Shown piece after piece: positions 35,613 through 48,028 of a stretch of 64,000 nt of DNA (within the stretch, counting starts at the first letter, position 1; every line of letters starts with the position of its first letter). The notes beneath the pieces are model-generated. The model saw only the letters and a list, made by a program, of their open reading frames with translations. It was not told the DNA's origin and did not search any database. The position numbers were made by a program, and so were the translations under genes. This stretch comes from Tetrastigma voinierianum (lineage: Eukaryota; Streptophyta; Magnoliopsida; Vitales; Vitaceae): assembly GCA_016808115.1 (NCBI GenBank), contig JAEQBH010001846.1, positions 186,001 through 250,000 on the forward strand. Direction: 5' to 3'.

Positions 35613-36836
35613 TGACGCCCTAAAACTCGGGGGTCCGTTGACAACCCGTCAACCCGCGGAAGACTCGTGGATGTCGGGTAACCAGACACCACACCACTGT
35701 GTCCCCTTTTTCGGGAATCATGATTTAAAGAAAATCGGACATAATCTCCTTTGTACGGGGAGCTCTACCCAAAATACATGTACAAAAAACCTGGCAACAT
35801 GGACCAATATAATACAATGACCTCACTGGGTCCAATTATGAGTGAAAGTGGCCTAACTGGGCCCACTCATCCACATTACATAATATACAGGACTAATTAC
35901 TATAGTCCTCAAGAGTATAAGTAGAACACTCTTACAAATATTACAAATTAGAACAAGGTTGTTCCAAAGTATTTTTACAATTCTTTTTACACAAAATACA
36001 AGTTATAACTAGTTTGTTCCAAACTTCTTTACAAAAAATTAATTACAAGCCACAACCCAACTTCCTTCATAACTGCGGCCTCGAGTGAGAGTCATCCAAC
36101 TCGCATACCCATGCACCGAAAGGGGTCCCACCGACAAAAGCCACGAACGCCCAGCAGCAGAACTTCTGCGCAGGCTACTCCTCACCTGTCACACACGCCA
36201 CGCCATGCTCACATAATTAAATATTCCAAGTGAATCATAGCTTACTCCTAATGCCTACATGCCATGAATGAAGTGTCACCTGAATCATGCCTTAACACGA
36301 AGTTCTCACCGACTCTCACACACAGCGCTATGCTGCGTAAAACTCGGTTATCAGGTTTCACCCACTTTTTATCCAAAACAAAGCTTTTTGTTTTAAACTC
36401 ATTGACATCCTTCGATAAACCGCTTATTCAAAGCCGCTGGGACAATTTCCGACATAACAACTTTATTAAAAACATCGACAATCTCCGCAAAACCGCTTTA
36501 AATCAAAAAAGCATCGACGCTTCTCCGATAAACCGCTTTATTTAAAAGCATCGGGATGCTTCCATAAACAAATTTTTATTCAAAAGTATCGATGCCTTCC
36601 TATATAACCGCTGAACAAAAGCATCGACAGTCTCCGATATAACCGCTTTAATCAAAAGCATTGGACAGTCTCCGATAAACCACTTTATTCAAAAGCATTG
36701 GACAGTTTCTAATAAACAACTTTATTCAAAAGCATTGGATAGCCTCCGGAGCCCAGAAAATTTCCAAGCATCCTCGAACCATTTCGGGCACTCTACTGTT
36801 ACATTTTTAGAAAAATTAAATTTTTCTCCGTTTACG
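35613..36836 (-). repeat. Element J 5' LTR (1224 bp)
   Basis: It starts TGACGCCCTAAAACTCGG on the plus strand and ends CTCCGTTTACG (expected TTTACA, last base changed). It shares its whole order with 19679-20747. Confidence 0.83.
36400..36752 (+). repeat. 37-bp tandem array in the J 5' LTR (about 9.5 units)
   Basis: The same unit as at 20449-20650 (CAT.GGACAGTCTCCGATAA...TTTATTCAAAAG). Nine units plus a partial one can be counted. The leftmost units are the most diverged, and the three nearest 36752 are nearly identical. Confidence 0.85.
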
Positions 36837-36851
36837 CTTTATTTATCACAT

Positions 36852-37070
36852 TGAAACATAGCCGGAAGAAGAAATGAGAGAATATTTGATTTCATTTTTT
36901 CAAAGAAAATGGGCTAACGTGAGTGGGTATAATGAGTCGCGGGCAGACCTTCTATGGGTGCTTTGTTCCACTCACCCGAATGTACAACTCAACAAATATC
37001 CTAACCAACTCATTCTAGAACAATCTGATATATAATGAAAAAAAAAAAGGAAATGGGCTATAATAATGTA
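36852..37070 (-). repeat. Element G 3' LTR
   Basis: It is homologous to 59808-60018 in the same orientation. The minus-strand purine tract AAGGGGGAGT lies at ~37071-37082, right before the LTR. Confidence 0.8.
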
Positions 37071-37080
37071 AAACTCCCCC

Positions 37081-37380
37081 TTAAGATGGAGAATACAAAT
37101 CATGAATTCCCATCTTGCAAAGAAGAGTGTGAAATTGTGTTAGATGAAGTGTTTTAGTGAAGATATATGCAAGTTGATTTGATGTGGTGACATGCATTGC
37201 CTTCACAATTCTAGCTTGTATTCTTTCACGGACTGTGTGATAATCAATTTCTACATACTTGGTGTGTTCATGATAAAGAGGGTTTCTTGAAATATGGAGG
37301 GTAACCTGATTGTCACAAAAAAGTATAGCTAGACCATTATGAGGCACTTGGAAATCCTTTAACAAGGCTAATAACCACAT
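37081..37380 (-). pseudogene. Element G RNase H, open frame
   Basis: An intact 99-codon frame contains WLLALLKDFQVPHNGLAIL, FCDNQVTLHISRNPLYHEHT, KYVEIDYHTVRERIQ and ANQLAYIFTKTL-like sequence, the canonical copia RNase H C-terminal half (CDN.AA..IA.NPV.HERTKHIEIDCH.VR......QLADI.TK.L). It ends close to the purine tract, the normal end of the copia polyprotein. It is one of the best-preserved coding pieces in the window. Confidence 0.87.
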
Positions 37381-38593
37381 GATTTCACAAGTACTAGTGT
37401 TCGTTTATGTAGCGATATTCTGCTTCCAGCTTTAAGAATCTAGACACAATTTGTTGCTTCCCGATTTGGGCGATATGAGAGATGAACCCAAAAACACACA
37501 AAAACTAGAGATTGATCGCCTTGTATCTAGATACAAGGTACAATCTAATTTGAAAATCTTTCAACCTAATATTTCTGAATTAGATGGGAAGAACATGCCT
37601 TGTCTTAGAGTTCTCTTGATGTATTTGAAGACACAAAAAGCTTATTGTAAGTGTGAAATACAAGGAGCAACCAAAAATTGACTCAAGCCATTCACTAAAA
37701 AACTTAGATAAAGTCTAGTAATGGTAAGGCATAACAACTTACCAATGAGTCGCCTATAGTAGAAGATCACCAACAAATCACCATCTGTGAGAAAGCTTGA
37801 GGTTTGGTTCCATTGGAATAGTGGCTGGTTTACAACCCAAGTATCTAGCTTAAGAGAGCAATTCTAGTGCATATTTTCGCTGACAAATAGAAATTCCAAC
37901 AACTGTTCGTACAATCTCCAAGCCATATCATTGCTAGCAATTATTATGTCATCAACATACACCCAGAGGGCCAAGAAAACATAACCTTGACTTTTGATGA
38001 ATAAAGAATGATCATCGCGACAACAAATCTTATTTCCAACAAAACAAATGAGAATTTATGAAACTATCGACGAGAAGCTTAACTAACCCATAAAATTGAT
38101 TTATGCAACCAAATCAGATAGAGGGAAGATTCTCCCCTTTCTAAGCAAGAATAACCCGGGGGAACATTCATATAGACTTCTTCAATGAGATCTTCGTGAA
38201 GGAAAGCATTTTCCACATTAAGTTGAGTAAGAGACCAAATGAAAATGGTAACCAAGAAGAGCAAAAGTTTTATAGTAACAAATTTAGCCACAGGAGAAAA
38301 AGTATCAAGAAAATCAATACCTTCCTGTCATGTGTATCCCTTTACTACAAGGTGAGCTTTGTAGAACTTAATGACGCCATCAATCTCAGATTTTATTTTA
38401 TACAATCCATTTTACATCGTATGGGTTGAGCCCCGGGGAAGAGTGACAAGAGACCAAAGCATCGTTTCTAAAGCTTGCAAATCAATATCCATAAAGATCT
38501 CGCCATACTTGAGACTCAACAACTTTGAGAAAGTTTGAGGCTCGCCTTGGGTGGTACTCAGATGTTCCTCAACCCTAAGACCCAAATTCCGGG
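37381..38593 (-). pseudogene. Element G reverse transcriptase, frameshifted
   Basis: The N-terminus reads EPQTFSKLLSLKYGEIFMDI then LQALE...WSLVTLPRGS (38412-38560), matching EP.TF..A......AM..E..AL....TW.LV.LP.G. 38079-38291 gives WSLTQLNVENAFLHEDLIEE and VYMNVPPGYSC. The catalytic YVDD is at 37948-37959 (minus). The pieces are in different frames. The upstream edge is cut by F at 38594. Confidence 0.85.
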
Positions 38594-38819
38594 TGTCAAG
38601 CGAGGGTGTCAGCACTCGACCGTGCTTCAGATCGACTCTTTAACCCGTACCGCCTTTCACAAATAAAAAAAAACATTTACATTTACATTATACCATCGTA
38701 ATGGTATTCATGTTCTATACACTAAGTCCCCACTTCTCAATATACAAAACTTTATACCTATTCCAAAATACAAAGATCATGGGCAGACGGTTGAGCACCT
38801 ATCTCCTATCGCCCGTTCG

Positions 38820-41120
38820 TGACGCCCCCAAAACCCGGTCCGCTGACTAACCACAACCTCGCTGGAATACAAGTGATGCCCGTTACCCCGACGCCACTCA
38901 AAATCTGCAGTCTCCACGGAGCTCATCTGGGCACACAATACCCGGTGACATCCTCATCCCAAACAATCCAATACATGCAATATAATCCCAACATGGTAAA
39001 AATGCCCCTCTCGGGCTCATAAACCAATACTATAAAATCAATTATCATAACTACTCCTTCACCATTCCAATAATTCAATACTGATAACACTTTTATTTTT
39101 ATACAAACATATATTAAAAATCTACAATTCTCCTAATACGCATGTCTCAAAAACTTGTCAAGCCACAAACCTAGCTTTTCAAAATCAACCTCAAACAGCC
39201 GCCTCCTCGAAAGCGCCTCTCAGACCGAAAAATAAAGGAGGTCCCACGACACGAGCCAAAAGCTCAAGAGAGACCTCCTGCCTCGCCACCACCACCCAAG
39301 CCAGCTACGCCCAGTGCAAACACACACTCAAGTAAATACATGATCCTACTTGAATGTCTACATGATTACCCCATGTCACGAGTCCTTTCACCGACTCACC
39401 ACACTGTCAGCCATGATGAGAAAATAATCATTTTCAAAACAAAACTTTTGTTCGAATATACTACCGAAATATCTTAAAATACGGTGACTACCCTCCGAGG
39501 AATCGTCGGCCAGCTTCGAAATGGGCCATATTCTCATCCGAAATGATCCGGGTTGCCCATCTCCTACCCACCTCTATCATCCCGGGAATTCCTTTTCGCA
39601 AACACGCCCGTTTTTACAAAATCTATGTCATGACTCACACCTAACTTCTAGGTTACCTAAAGGCATATGAAAATGCATTACACATTTTCAAAATCATTTA
39701 CGCACATGTCAATATGCATATTTTCAATCGCCTAAAATTACACACATAATTCAACACATCAATCATCACCCAATTTAGCCTCTACTTGAGCAAATCATAA
39801 TCATCACCAATGGCTTACGCAACACAATTTAATTCTATATAACGGTCATCGCTTTTAACACCTCAAGCATTAACCTCCAATCAATTCTTTGATCGACCAA
39901 CCTCCAAATTAATTTCACACACACTACACAAAGCCTCTTCTCATTTCACTCACACAATTTCAATGCTAAAACACATGGACCTTTATGGCCATTCATTGAC
40001 AAACCCGGGATCAAAGTACAGCCCCGAGTCTCAAAGAAGTGGGTCAGCTCCACTGGCAAAATTTCCATCATTCAACCCTGCTTTCTTTTCAACCTAATTC
40101 TTACCCATTTCCTATCCTATAACACCAAAATAGAAATTTAATGCATAAATTCCATACATCAGCCCATATCAGCTTCCGGACCGTCACCCGACACTCAAAA
40201 ATCTCCAAAATTCCACAATTCCGGTCCCACAGCCTAGGACCGATCCTACGCCCATTCCCGGCCTCGGTCTACAAATACATGATTTAAAGCAACATTTTAA
40301 TACAAAAATTCCAACACAAACAGCCCACAAATTCTGGGCAGTCACGGATGGTGGGAAAAATCCCCAAGAATTTCTAACAATTCAGTCCCATGTTTTGGGA
40401 CCGATCAAACAAATTTCTCACCGCCTCAAACCACCCGAAACATCTAAAAACCCCTTAAAAACGTGGGAATAAATCGCTGAAGTAGGAAAATCCTACCTCG
40501 AGCGCTTCTGTCAAAACCGCAAAACCGGGTCCACGCTGTGAGCTCGCCCGCCAGAACGTGCTTTTCCCTTCGTCCCGTCGAAATCCAATCCGGCCCGACA
40601 GGTATTTCTAGAGAGTAAGCACCTCTCTCTAAGATTCTCTTCAAACGGCACCCACGCATCTCCATTTTCGCTTTTCACGTTTTGGCTCATTTATGAAGGA
40701 GACGACACCTGCAAAATTTTGTCTTCTAGTGTCTTAAATCTTTCCCCTCCAAAATGACCGTTATGTCCCTCTCTTTACTGTATTTGATATTCACTACCTC
40801 TAAATATATTCATTTTCATCATTTACTCATACCACACTTATACATGAATACATGCTATTTGTGCTCGTCAAGATCGAAAATCGATTTACTAAGACCGAAA
40901 CGCGATGCTCGAAAAACGTGTCGACTTCGACCGTCTCAAAGAATTGCTTAAATTTTTACGTGCTAACTAGATTTTGTGAGACGATACTCAACGGTGTAAT
41001 CCGCTTCACATCCGGGAGATCTAGAGAATTAATTACGGATTTTTAACCGTAATTACAATTTTGTAATCAAATTTACGATTTTACCCTTATTCCAGAAATT
41101 GAAATTTCTCGGGTCTTACA
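38820..41120 (-). repeat. E2: solo LTR (2301 bp), E family
   Basis: It is well bounded: TGACGCCCCCAAAACCCGG at the left and TTTCTCGGGTCTTACA at the right. It matches E1 throughout. F sequence continues on both sides. Flanks GTTCG and GCTCT are not a clean duplication. The minus-strand end TGTAAGACCCGAGAAATTTC is the same as in element A, so the families are related. Confidence 0.83.
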
Positions 41121-41399
41121 GCTCTGCTGATATGAGATGTCCTGTCCTCTATTCTTATCTTCTGCTTCTGTACCTACACGAATTAAAAACCCGTGCTAAG
41201 CTTTACGCTTAGTGGGAAACATATACAGTGATCTAATTAATAATCCATGATCATCTCAACAAATACACACTTATCTTATCATTTTCATATAACATACACT
41301 TCTATCATGTGACGTCACATATAACCTTCATATCATTTATTTCTTATTATAGTACTTATCATTCGGATCTATTATCTTTCTAATGGTTCATATTACATA

Positions 41400-41810
41400 T
41401 CCTATTCTGTGCATGTCATATTCGTATACATATATTACTTTCATGGTTATATACTATACCATTTGTTATGTTTTATTTTCATGTACTGTTATCGTGTACT
41501 GTTATCATGTACTGTTCATGTACTAATTTCATATACTGTATTCATGTACTGTTCATGTACTATTTTCATATACTGTTTTCCTGTTATACTTTTCATATTA
41601 CTTTCTCTTTCATGTACTGTACTTGTTCATATACTTTTCGTACTGTACTTTATACTTTCCATATATCAGATTCATGTACTGCTTCATGTACTATGTACTT
41701 TCTATATACCGTCATATTTCATAATGTCATCTCAGACTTTTCATATACCGTATTATCATATTAACTTTTCGTATCATTCTTGCTATTCTATACATTTTCA
41801 TATATCATGT
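41400..41810 (+). repeat. TGTACTG/TTCATGTAC-rich block inside F
   Basis: Irregular tandem units such as TTCATGTACTGTTCATGTAC and TTTCATATACTG. Overlapping open frames up to 137 codons are low-complexity products of this block, not genes. It corresponds in place to the B2 minisatellite. Confidence 0.65.
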
Positions 41811-43169
41811 CGGATCTTATAATCTCATGTTACAGAACTTATCATCACATAGCAGCGCTATGCTTCTCAGATCATATCATATCTTTTCACATGTCATATT
41901 CAAATAATTTGTTTTATGTTTCATGCTTGCATAAACCTTAGAAGTGGATAAAGGAAACTATAAGGGCCCGGGTTATACTGTATCACTGCATAAAACAAGG
42001 GTCTATAAGGGCCCAAGGCGCTCGTTATCATCAGACGACCATGACCATATAAGGCCGGCGCGGGCTGTAATGACTCAAACAGGTCAACTGACGCATGTCA
42101 GCAGACTTATTCTTCCTAATAAGTACGCCCATCTATCCCTCTACCAAGTTCTAAGGCATTAACCAAAGGTTTTATTCCATTTTCAAAGATATTATCTCAT
42201 ATTCCCGAATAATTATCATATCCCAGAATCATATGCTATATTAGCTTACGATTACTTTTAATCTGGAATTCAAGTATCATGTTTAGCTTCATATCACCAT
42301 TCTCATATTTCTTTTCTTTACAATACATGTATATCATTTCATATATGTCTATTCTTATATCGTATTTCGCTCATGTTTTAAATTTATTCATAGTTCCATC
42401 TATTCACTCTTGTATTCATATCATGTTCTTATCATATATTCATCTCATATATTAGCATATAACATTTGCATATAACCTATAAGATCATATCTCTCGTTAC
42501 GTCCACTTATAACATCTTATATCTGATAACTTATATCTTCTTCATGTACTTATCGACTATCGTATCTTGGCGACATATGCCCATACATTTCTATACTCAG
42601 ACGCTTTACTTGTACTTTATTAGACTCCGTCCTATCTCCCCGTAGAGTGCAGAATTGTGACTTCTTCTTTGGATACCCTTAGGTACCCTTCAAAATAAGT
42701 ATTTACTTTTCTTTATCTTTTCTATTCAAATACACACATATAAGTATTTGTCATTGGGACCGTGAGATAAAGAATGAGTTAGACTTTGATGGGCCATACA
42801 CCAAGGTACATTACACACCACCGTGACGTGCTCGCTCACTAATAAAAAGTGTCGAAACACTAGCAGGAGCGCCTAAGCACTGGTCATGTACACGTGCCTG
42901 CCCACGTAATAGAAGCGTCGCACTAGCAGGAGTGCCAAAGCACTGATCATATATGTCTTGTCATTCAATATCCGGTCTTAGGCAATCATACAATTATATG
43001 TGTTCTCTGAGCCTATCATTTTATTCTTTTCTTCTATATTTCTTTACATATCAACTCTACGTATATTGTTATTTCTCATCATCGATATTAATTATAGATA
43101 CAGAACTCAGCCAAGCTTATAAGTACGCTTGGTACTACAATCCACCTTTAGAACGAAATTGACACCAAA

Positions 43170-43870
43170 ATGCCATTAAATAGTATATGGTTAGATTCTA
43201 GACTCAATGAGCTTTCTATAGAGTCCAAGAATACCCATAATAGAATCCTAACGAAGGAGTTATGCAAGTTGCAAGCCGTGAAGAAAATCAGCAACTTGCA
43301 GCACCTGCAGCAGCAGAAGCAACCACTGTTTTTAGTCATTTCAAGTGTATTATAAATCTCAATATGGTATCAAGCTATTATATGGTGATTCACTGACTCA
43401 AAGGGCTTTCCATAGAGAGTCCAAGAACACCTGTGCAAGACTTTTGATCGAAGAAGTTATGGTCGTCCCAGTTGAGGACACAACCAGAAAATCTAAAAGC
43501 CAACTGCGGAGGCTTCCATCGTCAGGCCATTTTCGACATACTTGAGTTCAAGTTGCATTGCTAGCATATGGGTGCATTTTAAACTCAAAGCGCCTTCGCA
43601 GAAATAAAGAACACACAAAACGGATTTTGACGGGTTAGTTGCGACCGTCCGTTGAGGACACAACCAGGAAAATCGGTCAAGGACCGTTACCCGGCTGCCG
43701 CAGACACCATGCGTGTCAAGCCCAATTTGAATTAATTTCTCGAAAGTAAAGGGTTCGAATTTGATATACTTATTTCTGGGCGGAGATATGTTCTCCTATA
43801 AGTCTAATTCACACTCGTAAATTCAATCACTCAACTGGATCGCTGATGACCAAGTTATGACAAAAACAAA
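43170..43870 (+). repeat. Diverged ~190-bp repeats inside F
   Basis: TTTC.ATAGAGTCCAAGAA.ACC recurs at ~43212 and ~43408. GTTGAGGACACAACCAG recurs at 43471 and 43651. This is a common architecture of very long gypsy LTRs. No coding content is seen. Confidence 0.55.
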
Positions 43871-44825
43871 AACATGGGTTTTGAAGAAATTTGGACAACA
43901 TCTCCCCTAAAACCTCAATATTTCCTTAATACAAATATTCCTCAATTGAGGAGCACAATCAATCAACCCAAGCCCAAAACACAACAACTTTAACATAAAA
44001 CTAACAAACCTTCATTATAATAAATTGGGTTCTTCTAACCCAATATCATCAATAATGGTTTCTGGATTTGATTTTCCCACATGTATTTTTAATCCATTGT
44101 AGTCTAGACAAATTCTATAATAACTCCAACGAGTTCCTTACTTAGTTCCATACTAATTCCTATATTTCTACTTCCATATATTTCAATCTTATTCATTCTG
44201 TATTCATATATTCATATATCATTTACGTATTCCTCACATGTCTTTATTTATTCATATACTTCCTATATTTCAATATATGTGCATCTATTCATTTATGTAT
44301 TCATATATTTATATCATTTATTCTCTATTATGTTTTTATCTATTCATGTCTCTCATGGCTTCATCATGTATATTATCTATTCCTTTACGTATTCACTATT
44401 TATTTACGTATTCACTATTTATAATACTATTCATATGAAAATCCAAACCTTAGCGAAATCCCTGGGATTTCGCATCTAAAGTAGCTCCTAATATGTGAGC
44501 GCTAACTCGGTCCGACCACCTGATCAAGCCGAACGCCATAGATCCGAGAAAATCGTAAACATAGGATTTCTAACTTTACTTGAAATCAAATGGAATCTCC
44601 GTGTTTTTGGTTCCCATCGCAGTAGCCCCCTCGTCAGAAGTGTGATGAACCTCTTCGTTTCAAATTACAAATTCCGACGGTTGAAACTACGTATATCGAA
44701 GAGAGAAGCGAAGAAAATAAAAATAAAATAACATTTTTTCTTCTCTCTCACGCTCCGTCTCTCTCTCTACCCGAGCCTACCCTTTTTTTTCCTTTTTGCT
44801 ATTTTTGATTGTTTTTATCCTTTTT

Positions 44826-44826
44826 A

Positions 44827-44860
<34 letters not shown>

Positions 44861-44876
44861 GTTATTATTATTATTT
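44826..44876 (+). repeat. (TTA)n microsatellite inside F
   Basis: A nearly perfect TTA/ATT run of about 50 bases with one G interruption. Confidence 0.9.
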
Positions 44877-45409
44877 GGATACAAGGTTCATATTACTTAC
44901 CGTATCCGTTCTTATCCCTAAACAATTTATTTCCTTTTTAGTTCACTTTATTTTAGTTCTATCTTAAATTTGCTCAGCTCTCAAGCCACTAGCGATTTAT
45001 CATCCGTAAAATTGTACACATTCCGATTGTCTCAATAGATCGAAACTTTTCTGTCACTAGATTTGTGAGACTAATTAACGACGCACTGCTTTGTCATCCG
45101 AGATCTAGATAATTTTCTAAGTTTCTCTGAGCCATTCCAACAATTTTACTATTCTTGCTTTTAAGTTTCTCTTATTTGCATTCTAACTCCTTCTTCTTCT
45201 TCTTCTATTTACACATTAATTTCTCTTAATTCCTCTTAGATATATGCTCTTCTTATATTATGACATTTGGGTCCTCAAGTGGTGAATTACCACTTTACCC
45301 TTGATTTAGTACTAATCAAGTTCCACTATTTTCAAAATTCAATTTAGCTTTTTTATTACATCTTTAACATGTCCCCGAAAAACTGCTAGGGTATATTTCG
45401 GGTGTTACG

Positions 45410-46386
45410 CAATTAAAAGAGAAAGCTTTATGGGACGGACAAATTTTTACTGTAAACTCAGAAAGAAGATGGATATAAAGGAGTCGAGAAGAGAGCACTG
45501 CATGTCGAAAAATTGATTTACAGCTAAATAACAATGATAATCGTATAAGTAAGCCGGACGCTTGGTTATACTGGAGCGGATCGAGATGTAGGTTGCAAAG
45601 CTTTGATTTTCAAGAATCAAATAGGTTCCAATGAAGAAGAAGTCGAGGGATTTGGTGAGAAGGATACAGAAATGGACTCAACAGACGAGGTGCATGACAC
45701 GTATCAAAAAAGAGATTAAGATGTTCACTATTAGGTATGGACTGTAAGCAAATGGAAAAATATTTTCATGAAAAACAACATTTCTAGTGATGTACACTTT
45801 ATTGCTTTCTAAATCAAGTAACTTGTATCCTCTATACCCAAAAGAATAACTAAGAAAAACCAATGCCCTAGCCCGTGGAGTAAATGTTGTTTGTTGACTA
45901 ACAAGAATTGCACCATAACATAGACGCCCAAAAGAACGAAGATGTGAATATATGGATTTCTTGTTGTTCAACAACTCAGAGGGACTTTTGTTGGACAACA
46001 ATGGCGATGGTGTTCTGTTAATTAAATAAACTGCAGTTAAAACACATTCACCCTAGTAGCAAAGAGGAACATTTGATTGAAAACGAAGTGCTTGAGCCAC
46101 ATTAAGGATGTGTTGGTGCTTTCTTTCAACAACATAATTTTGTTTAAGAGTTTCCACACAAGAATGGAAAGAGACAATTTTCAAAGAAAGAAATCATGAA
46201 TGCTAATTTTATATTACTATCTAACCCAACGCATTTGATGGCAAGTAAGTTGTATCGGTGAAAATCATATTATAAAATTCTGGAAGAACAGTCATAGCAT
46301 CTGATTTTGAAGTTAAAAGATACACCCATGTGGCTCTTGTACAATCATCAATAACTGTGAAAAAATATTTATGACCAGCTCATGTG
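45410..46386 (-). pseudogene. Element G integrase core end and C-terminus
   Basis: The minus strand starts AGHKYFFTVIDDCTRATWVY then LLTSKSDAMTVLPEFYN (46380-46270), the copia integrase core. 45678-46001 gives SPSELLNNKKSIYSHLRSFG and FTPRARALVFLSYSFGYRGY, then KLLDLESNKVYITRNVVFHE, the well-known copia block after the core. 45410-45677 is the degraded linker toward RT. The core starts on the other side of H (59108-59250). Confidence 0.85.
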
Positions 46387-46391
46387 CTAAC
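46387..46391. repeat. Target-site duplication CTAAC, left copy (element H)
   Basis: Repeated exactly at 59108-59112 on the other side of H. Confidence 0.92.
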
Positions 46392-46713
46392 TGTTAGATG
46401 AAATACACAAGAATAAACACATAGATGAGATTTTTATTAATGCTTACACCAACACGTATCAAAACCACATAACCCTGTAATCACGATACTAATCAACAAA
46501 AGATCAAATAAGCCAATATTGTAGAAGACATACCCGAATCCACGGTACTAGACAATGCAAAGAAGAATGTGCCTCTCTCAAGTATGGAGGCTGTGGTTTG
46601 TCTTTTCGATTGTAAAACCTAAGCAATGATTCTGCTTTCCCAATACGATAACTTGTCAGAGGCGAAACCCGTGACCCCCTCGTCAAATTACTTAATCGTC
46701 TCCTTAATGTCAT
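46392..46713 (-). repeat. Element H 3' LTR, left piece
   Basis: TGTTAGATGAAATACACAAG matches TGTTAGACGAATACACAAG at 58588. The match runs to AATGTCAT, where element I begins at 46714. Confidence 0.88.
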
Positions 46714-48028
46714 TGATTCGCGCTACGTAGGGTGATCCTAATCAACAAAATTTATATCCTATACCCTCCTACCGCCATAGTCAAGCTATCAAGAAGATAA
46801 ATGTCTAGGTCAACACGTGGGATGGGTTTTCAGACAAATGACTAACAAGGAAGGCAAAATTGGTGAATTAAATTTGATTTTAAGGTTTGTAAAATGTGGG
46901 GGGTTTCTCATGTTCACCGACCGAAACTAAAACAAGAAAAATGTAAAATAACCCCTCATGTTGTGCCACTCGGTTTGGGTGGTTTCAAGGTAACCACATG
47001 TCCTCGGTATTTTTCTCTCGCATTGGGGAGTGCGACATAGTCATTTCCTAACCGCATCTCTTCATTTAGCTTTAAAACTAAACCCCTATGATTTTCCTTT
47101 TGAAACATAGCATTTAAAATCACATAAATGTTCCTAATGTGCTGAAAATCTCGCATCTCAAAAACCCTAATCCACGATAACTAGTGTGAGACAATTGAAC
47201 CGAGCCTCAATGGATCTAGCGAAAGTATCCATTGAACCCAAAAAGCTTCGGCAAATACACATTAAAGAGAGCGTGCTTAAGAGATTTTTAACCCAAGTGT
47301 GAGAAGTGTGAACTTAAACAACCAAAAAAATACGTATGCTAAAACAGGGACCCGTGAGTTACCCCTCCACACCCTAGCCAACAACCGTCCTCTCTTCAAG
47401 GAGGAAGAGGTGTCTAGCTCGAACATCCTCGAGTTGTCATCCTCGTAGGAGTGTTTGGCAAAGAATAAATGGAAAAAGAAAAGGAAAGAAAAGGGAAAAG
47501 GAAGTCATGGGAACCGCCTCCCGCCGCTTTACCGTAGATATCCGAAATTCAATTTCGTTGATTCAGACAAACCGAGACTTATATGTATGCTCAGCAAGGG
47601 AAGTTACAAAAAACCAAAATCGAAGGTTATTATGTGGGTAAAATGGAAAACCAAAAGCAAAAGCAAACAGTGGTGTAGCGCAAAGCAGAACCCAGGGCAA
47701 AGCAGTGATAATGCTGCTGAGCTGAACAAAGGTTTCGAGAGAAGCTTTCCGCATGGTGTTTTTCTTCACATTTTCTTTCTTTCCTTCTCGATCTTTGATC
47801 TCGCAATATCGAGTTTGACTTGAATTCTTCGTGCTTGGATCGACTCAAACGGGGCCCTTTTGGCATAATTAGCTCGCAAAACGCAAAATTTGCCATACAA
47901 ATGTGATCATTAAAAATAAAGAGGGACCTTAATGTGCAAATCGGGTTAATTAGCATGATTAGTACAAAAAAAGCACTCAAAAACCTATAATAAATAAAAT
48001 TTAAAATAGCACTCAAGCACTAATCACA
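46714..48028 (-). repeat. Element I 3' LTR (1315 bp)
   Basis: TGATTCG...TGATCCTAATCAACAAA at the left and GCACTAATCACA at the right, matching 51569-52899 throughout (GTGTTCACCGACTGAAAC-like block, GGGTTCATACC-free GA-rich tract, CTTAATGTGCAAATCGGG). Open frames at 47455-48016 on both strands lie in a conserved part of the LTR but show no protein-family motif. Confidence 0.87.

Larger units (their letters stand above)
19679..36836 (-). mobile_element. Element J: short non-autonomous gypsy derivative, split by composite K
   Basis: LTRs at 19679-20747 and 35613-36836 share terminal motifs and a 37-bp array. The primer-binding site lies next to the right LTR. Removing K (20984-34964, one copy of CCCTA kept) joins ELPGLPP (start of RT) directly to a C-terminal tail, leaving only ~865 bp of internal sequence. 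So gag, RT, RNase H and integrase had already gone when K inserted. The flanks are GTTTT and CTTTA, a decayed duplication at best. Confidence 0.78.
38594..45409 (-). repeat. F: very long solo LTR (~4.5 kb), B/F family, interrupted by E2
   Basis: On the minus strand it starts GTAACACCCGAAATATACCC and, near its end, has TAAAGCTTAGCACGGG and GTGTAGGTAC as B2 does. It continues beyond E2 (38594-38819: TTTGTATTTTGG..., ...GGTCGAGTGCTGACACC). It lies in the interval between integrase and RT of element G. It has no internal coding region or primer site, so it is a solo LTR. The exact left edge is approximate. Confidence 0.68.

Noticed and set aside
21456..41120. E1 and E2 as LTRs of one 20-kb element
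   Set aside because: No polyprotein end, purine tract or primer site adjoins either. E1 sits in fragment L inside K, E2 inside F inside G. They are separate solo LTRs.
41409..41822. 137- and 98-codon plus-strand frames rich in Tyr, Cys, Ser and Phe
   Set aside because: Low-complexity translation of TGTACTG/TTCATG tandem units inside solo LTR F; two overlapping frames look alike because of the repeat.
47455..48016. 122- and 128-codon frames on opposite strands
   Set aside because: They lie in the LTR of element I. The partner LTR (52310-52790) has differently broken frames, so there is no conserved coding.
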